Shown piece after piece: positions 62,821-64,000 of a DNA stretch of 64,000 bases (its first letter is position 1; the number at the start of each line of letters is the position of its first letter). The translations under genes and the position numbers were made by a program. The notes under the pieces are model-generated. The model did no database searches, had not been told where the DNA came from, and saw only the letters and a list, made by a program, of their open reading frames with translations. Source of the DNA: Halohasta litorea (GTDB lineage Archaea; Halobacteriota; Halobacteria; Halobacteriales; Haloferacaceae); assembly GCF_024494645.1 (NCBI RefSeq), contig NZ_JANHDJ010000008.1, positions 1-64,000 of the forward strand, in the 5' to 3' direction.

Positions 62821-63049
62821 ACAAGTCATAGACCACTTGGTCAAGATATGTCTCAGATAGATATTGTGCTGCTATTTTCACAGGTAACAATGAGATACTA
62901 TGGTTCGTAATTTACAACAACAAACTCACTCAACTCCTGAGGAAGATCACAATAGGCTTTCTCAACTCTTCAAGCTACACGAGCAGATCGTAATCTATGA
63001 ACCAGTCAACATACCTGTGGTGTTTGGTAAAGACCCAGATCAGACAGTA

Positions 63050-63334
<285 letters not shown>

Positions 63335-63378
63335 TCAACTCGTTTTGTATTATATATTGTATTGAACTGCTATGAATT

Positions 63379-63999
63379 TCAATTCGGCTCGTAGAATTCA
63401 AACCGTACACCACCTTCCGTATTTTCTGTGATAGTGATACTCCAGTTGTGTGCCTCCGCGATTTGGCTTACTACTGTGAGTCCGATACCACTCCCATCGT
63501 CGCCTGTTGTATAGCCATGATCGAACATATTCTCACGGTCTGTTGGAAGAATCTCATCACTTGTATCCTCGACGTAAAACCCGTTTTTAAGTGGGCCAGC
63601 TCTCACCGAAACGTCTTCCCCGCCGTGGTTCACTGCGTTTCGAAACAGGTTCTCAAGCAAAGCTTGCAGTTGGCTTCGATCAGCAGCGACAGTGTAATCT
63701 ACTACCGATAAACTCGCAGAGCGGGTCGTGACCATCTTCCATGCCGCTTGGGAAACATCGTTGAGAAAAACGTGGGTATCGATCTCGTTCGGTACATCGT
63801 GTCGAGCGAGTCCGGTTAAATCCGCCAGCAGTTCCTGCATTCGAACGAGCGCTTCGTCGACTGTTTCGAGGTTCGATTCAGCACCTGTTTCCTGATACTG
63901 CTCAAGGTAACCCAGAGCAATCGAGAGCGGGCTTCGAAGATCATGCGAAACCATGCTGGCAAATTGGTTGAGACGCTCGTTTTGCTGTCGTAACTCTTC
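63379..63999 (-). CDS. sensor histidine kinase, C-terminal part (start outside window)
   Basis: At least 206 residues at the right edge, still open upstream. The HisKA dimerisation helix has the phospho-accepting His in FASMVSHDLRSPLSIALGYL, followed by the HATPase domain: N box LLENLFRNAVNHGG, G1/G2 boxes (YTTGDDGSGIGLTVVSQIAE) and the end GGVRFEFYEPN. The G1 Asp motif is replaced by FYVEDTSDEI. Typical of haloarchaeal PAS-containing kinases. The sensing domain lies outside. Confidence 0.92.
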   Translation of the reverse strand, partial: EELRQQNERLNQFASMVSHDLRSPLSIALGYLEQYQETGAESNLETVDEALVRMQELLADLTGLARHDVPNEIDTHVFLNDVSQAAWKMVTTRSASLSVVDYTVAADRSQLQALLENLFRNAVNHGGEDVSVRAGPLKNGFYVEDTSDEILPTDRENMFDHGYTTGDDGSGIGLTVVSQIAEAHNWSITITENTEGGVRFEFYEPN

Positions 64000-64000
64000 T

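Overview
The window is haloarchaeal (class Halobacteria). The proteins are strongly acidic. Replication initiators are of the archaeal Orc1/Cdc6 type, there are Htr-type chemotaxis transducers, a Bat-like HTH regulator, an rdfA gene, twin-arginine lipoprotein signals, and TATA boxes about 25-30 bases ahead of start codons, as in leaderless haloarchaeal transcripts. Two orc1-linked origins, a parA/parB-type pair, two integrase genes, IS debris and many broken genes suggest a megaplasmid, secondary chromosome or integrated-plasmid region. No tRNA, rRNA or CRISPR array was seen.

Left part (1-14 kb): a partial transducer; a small pseudogene; origin 1 (repeats TCTCACTTTGAACGAGGGG around orc1); an AN1-type zinc-finger membrane protein; an intact tyrosine integrase followed by a lipoprotein/integrase-tail chimera; a striking inverted array of 13-bp iterons in front of parA-parB; a wrecked second integrase; an IS remnant; and an exporter-like operon (exported CARDB-type protein, ABC ATPase, MacB-like permease).

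Middle (14-37 kb): small regulators and membrane proteins, a rhomboid, a Zn/Cd-type P-type ATPase with a Bat-like HTH protein, a P450/TetR/MMPL group with shared candidate operators, a LURP-one protein, a luciferase-like monooxygenase, origin 2 (a different repeat, TTACAGCGGCAACGTGGGG, around a second orc1), a remnant of a family-B DNA polymerase C-terminus, and an rdfA/SMC-like pair.

Right part (37.5-61.8 kb): a GC-rich, intact catabolic locus. It holds an IclR regulator, a CUT1 ABC importer (ATPase, two permeases, Tat lipoprotein), GH31 and GH3 glycosidases, a Gfo/Idh/MocA sugar dehydrogenase, an enolase-superfamily sugar-acid dehydratase, a DapA-family aldolase or dehydratase, an aldehyde dehydrogenase, a membrane chemoreceptor and an MFS carrier. 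Embedded in it are a PSE/UPF0324 sulfate-exporter-like protein, split UxaA-family small and large subunits, an Ldh-family dehydrogenase and a D-2-hydroxyacid dehydrogenase. These five families are the ones used for sulfolactate breakdown (SuyZ, SuyA, SuyB, ComC, SlcC). Taken together the locus could encode a non-phosphorylative sulfo-Entner-Doudoroff route: sulfosugar to sulfolactate to pyruvate plus sulfite. An ordinary xylose/sugar-acid pathway (Xac-like) plus altronate-type dehydration is the main alternative.

Right edge (62-64 kb): AT-rich debris with a TnpB remnant, a truncated gene end, an aldo/keto reductase remnant and the C-terminal part of a histidine kinase.
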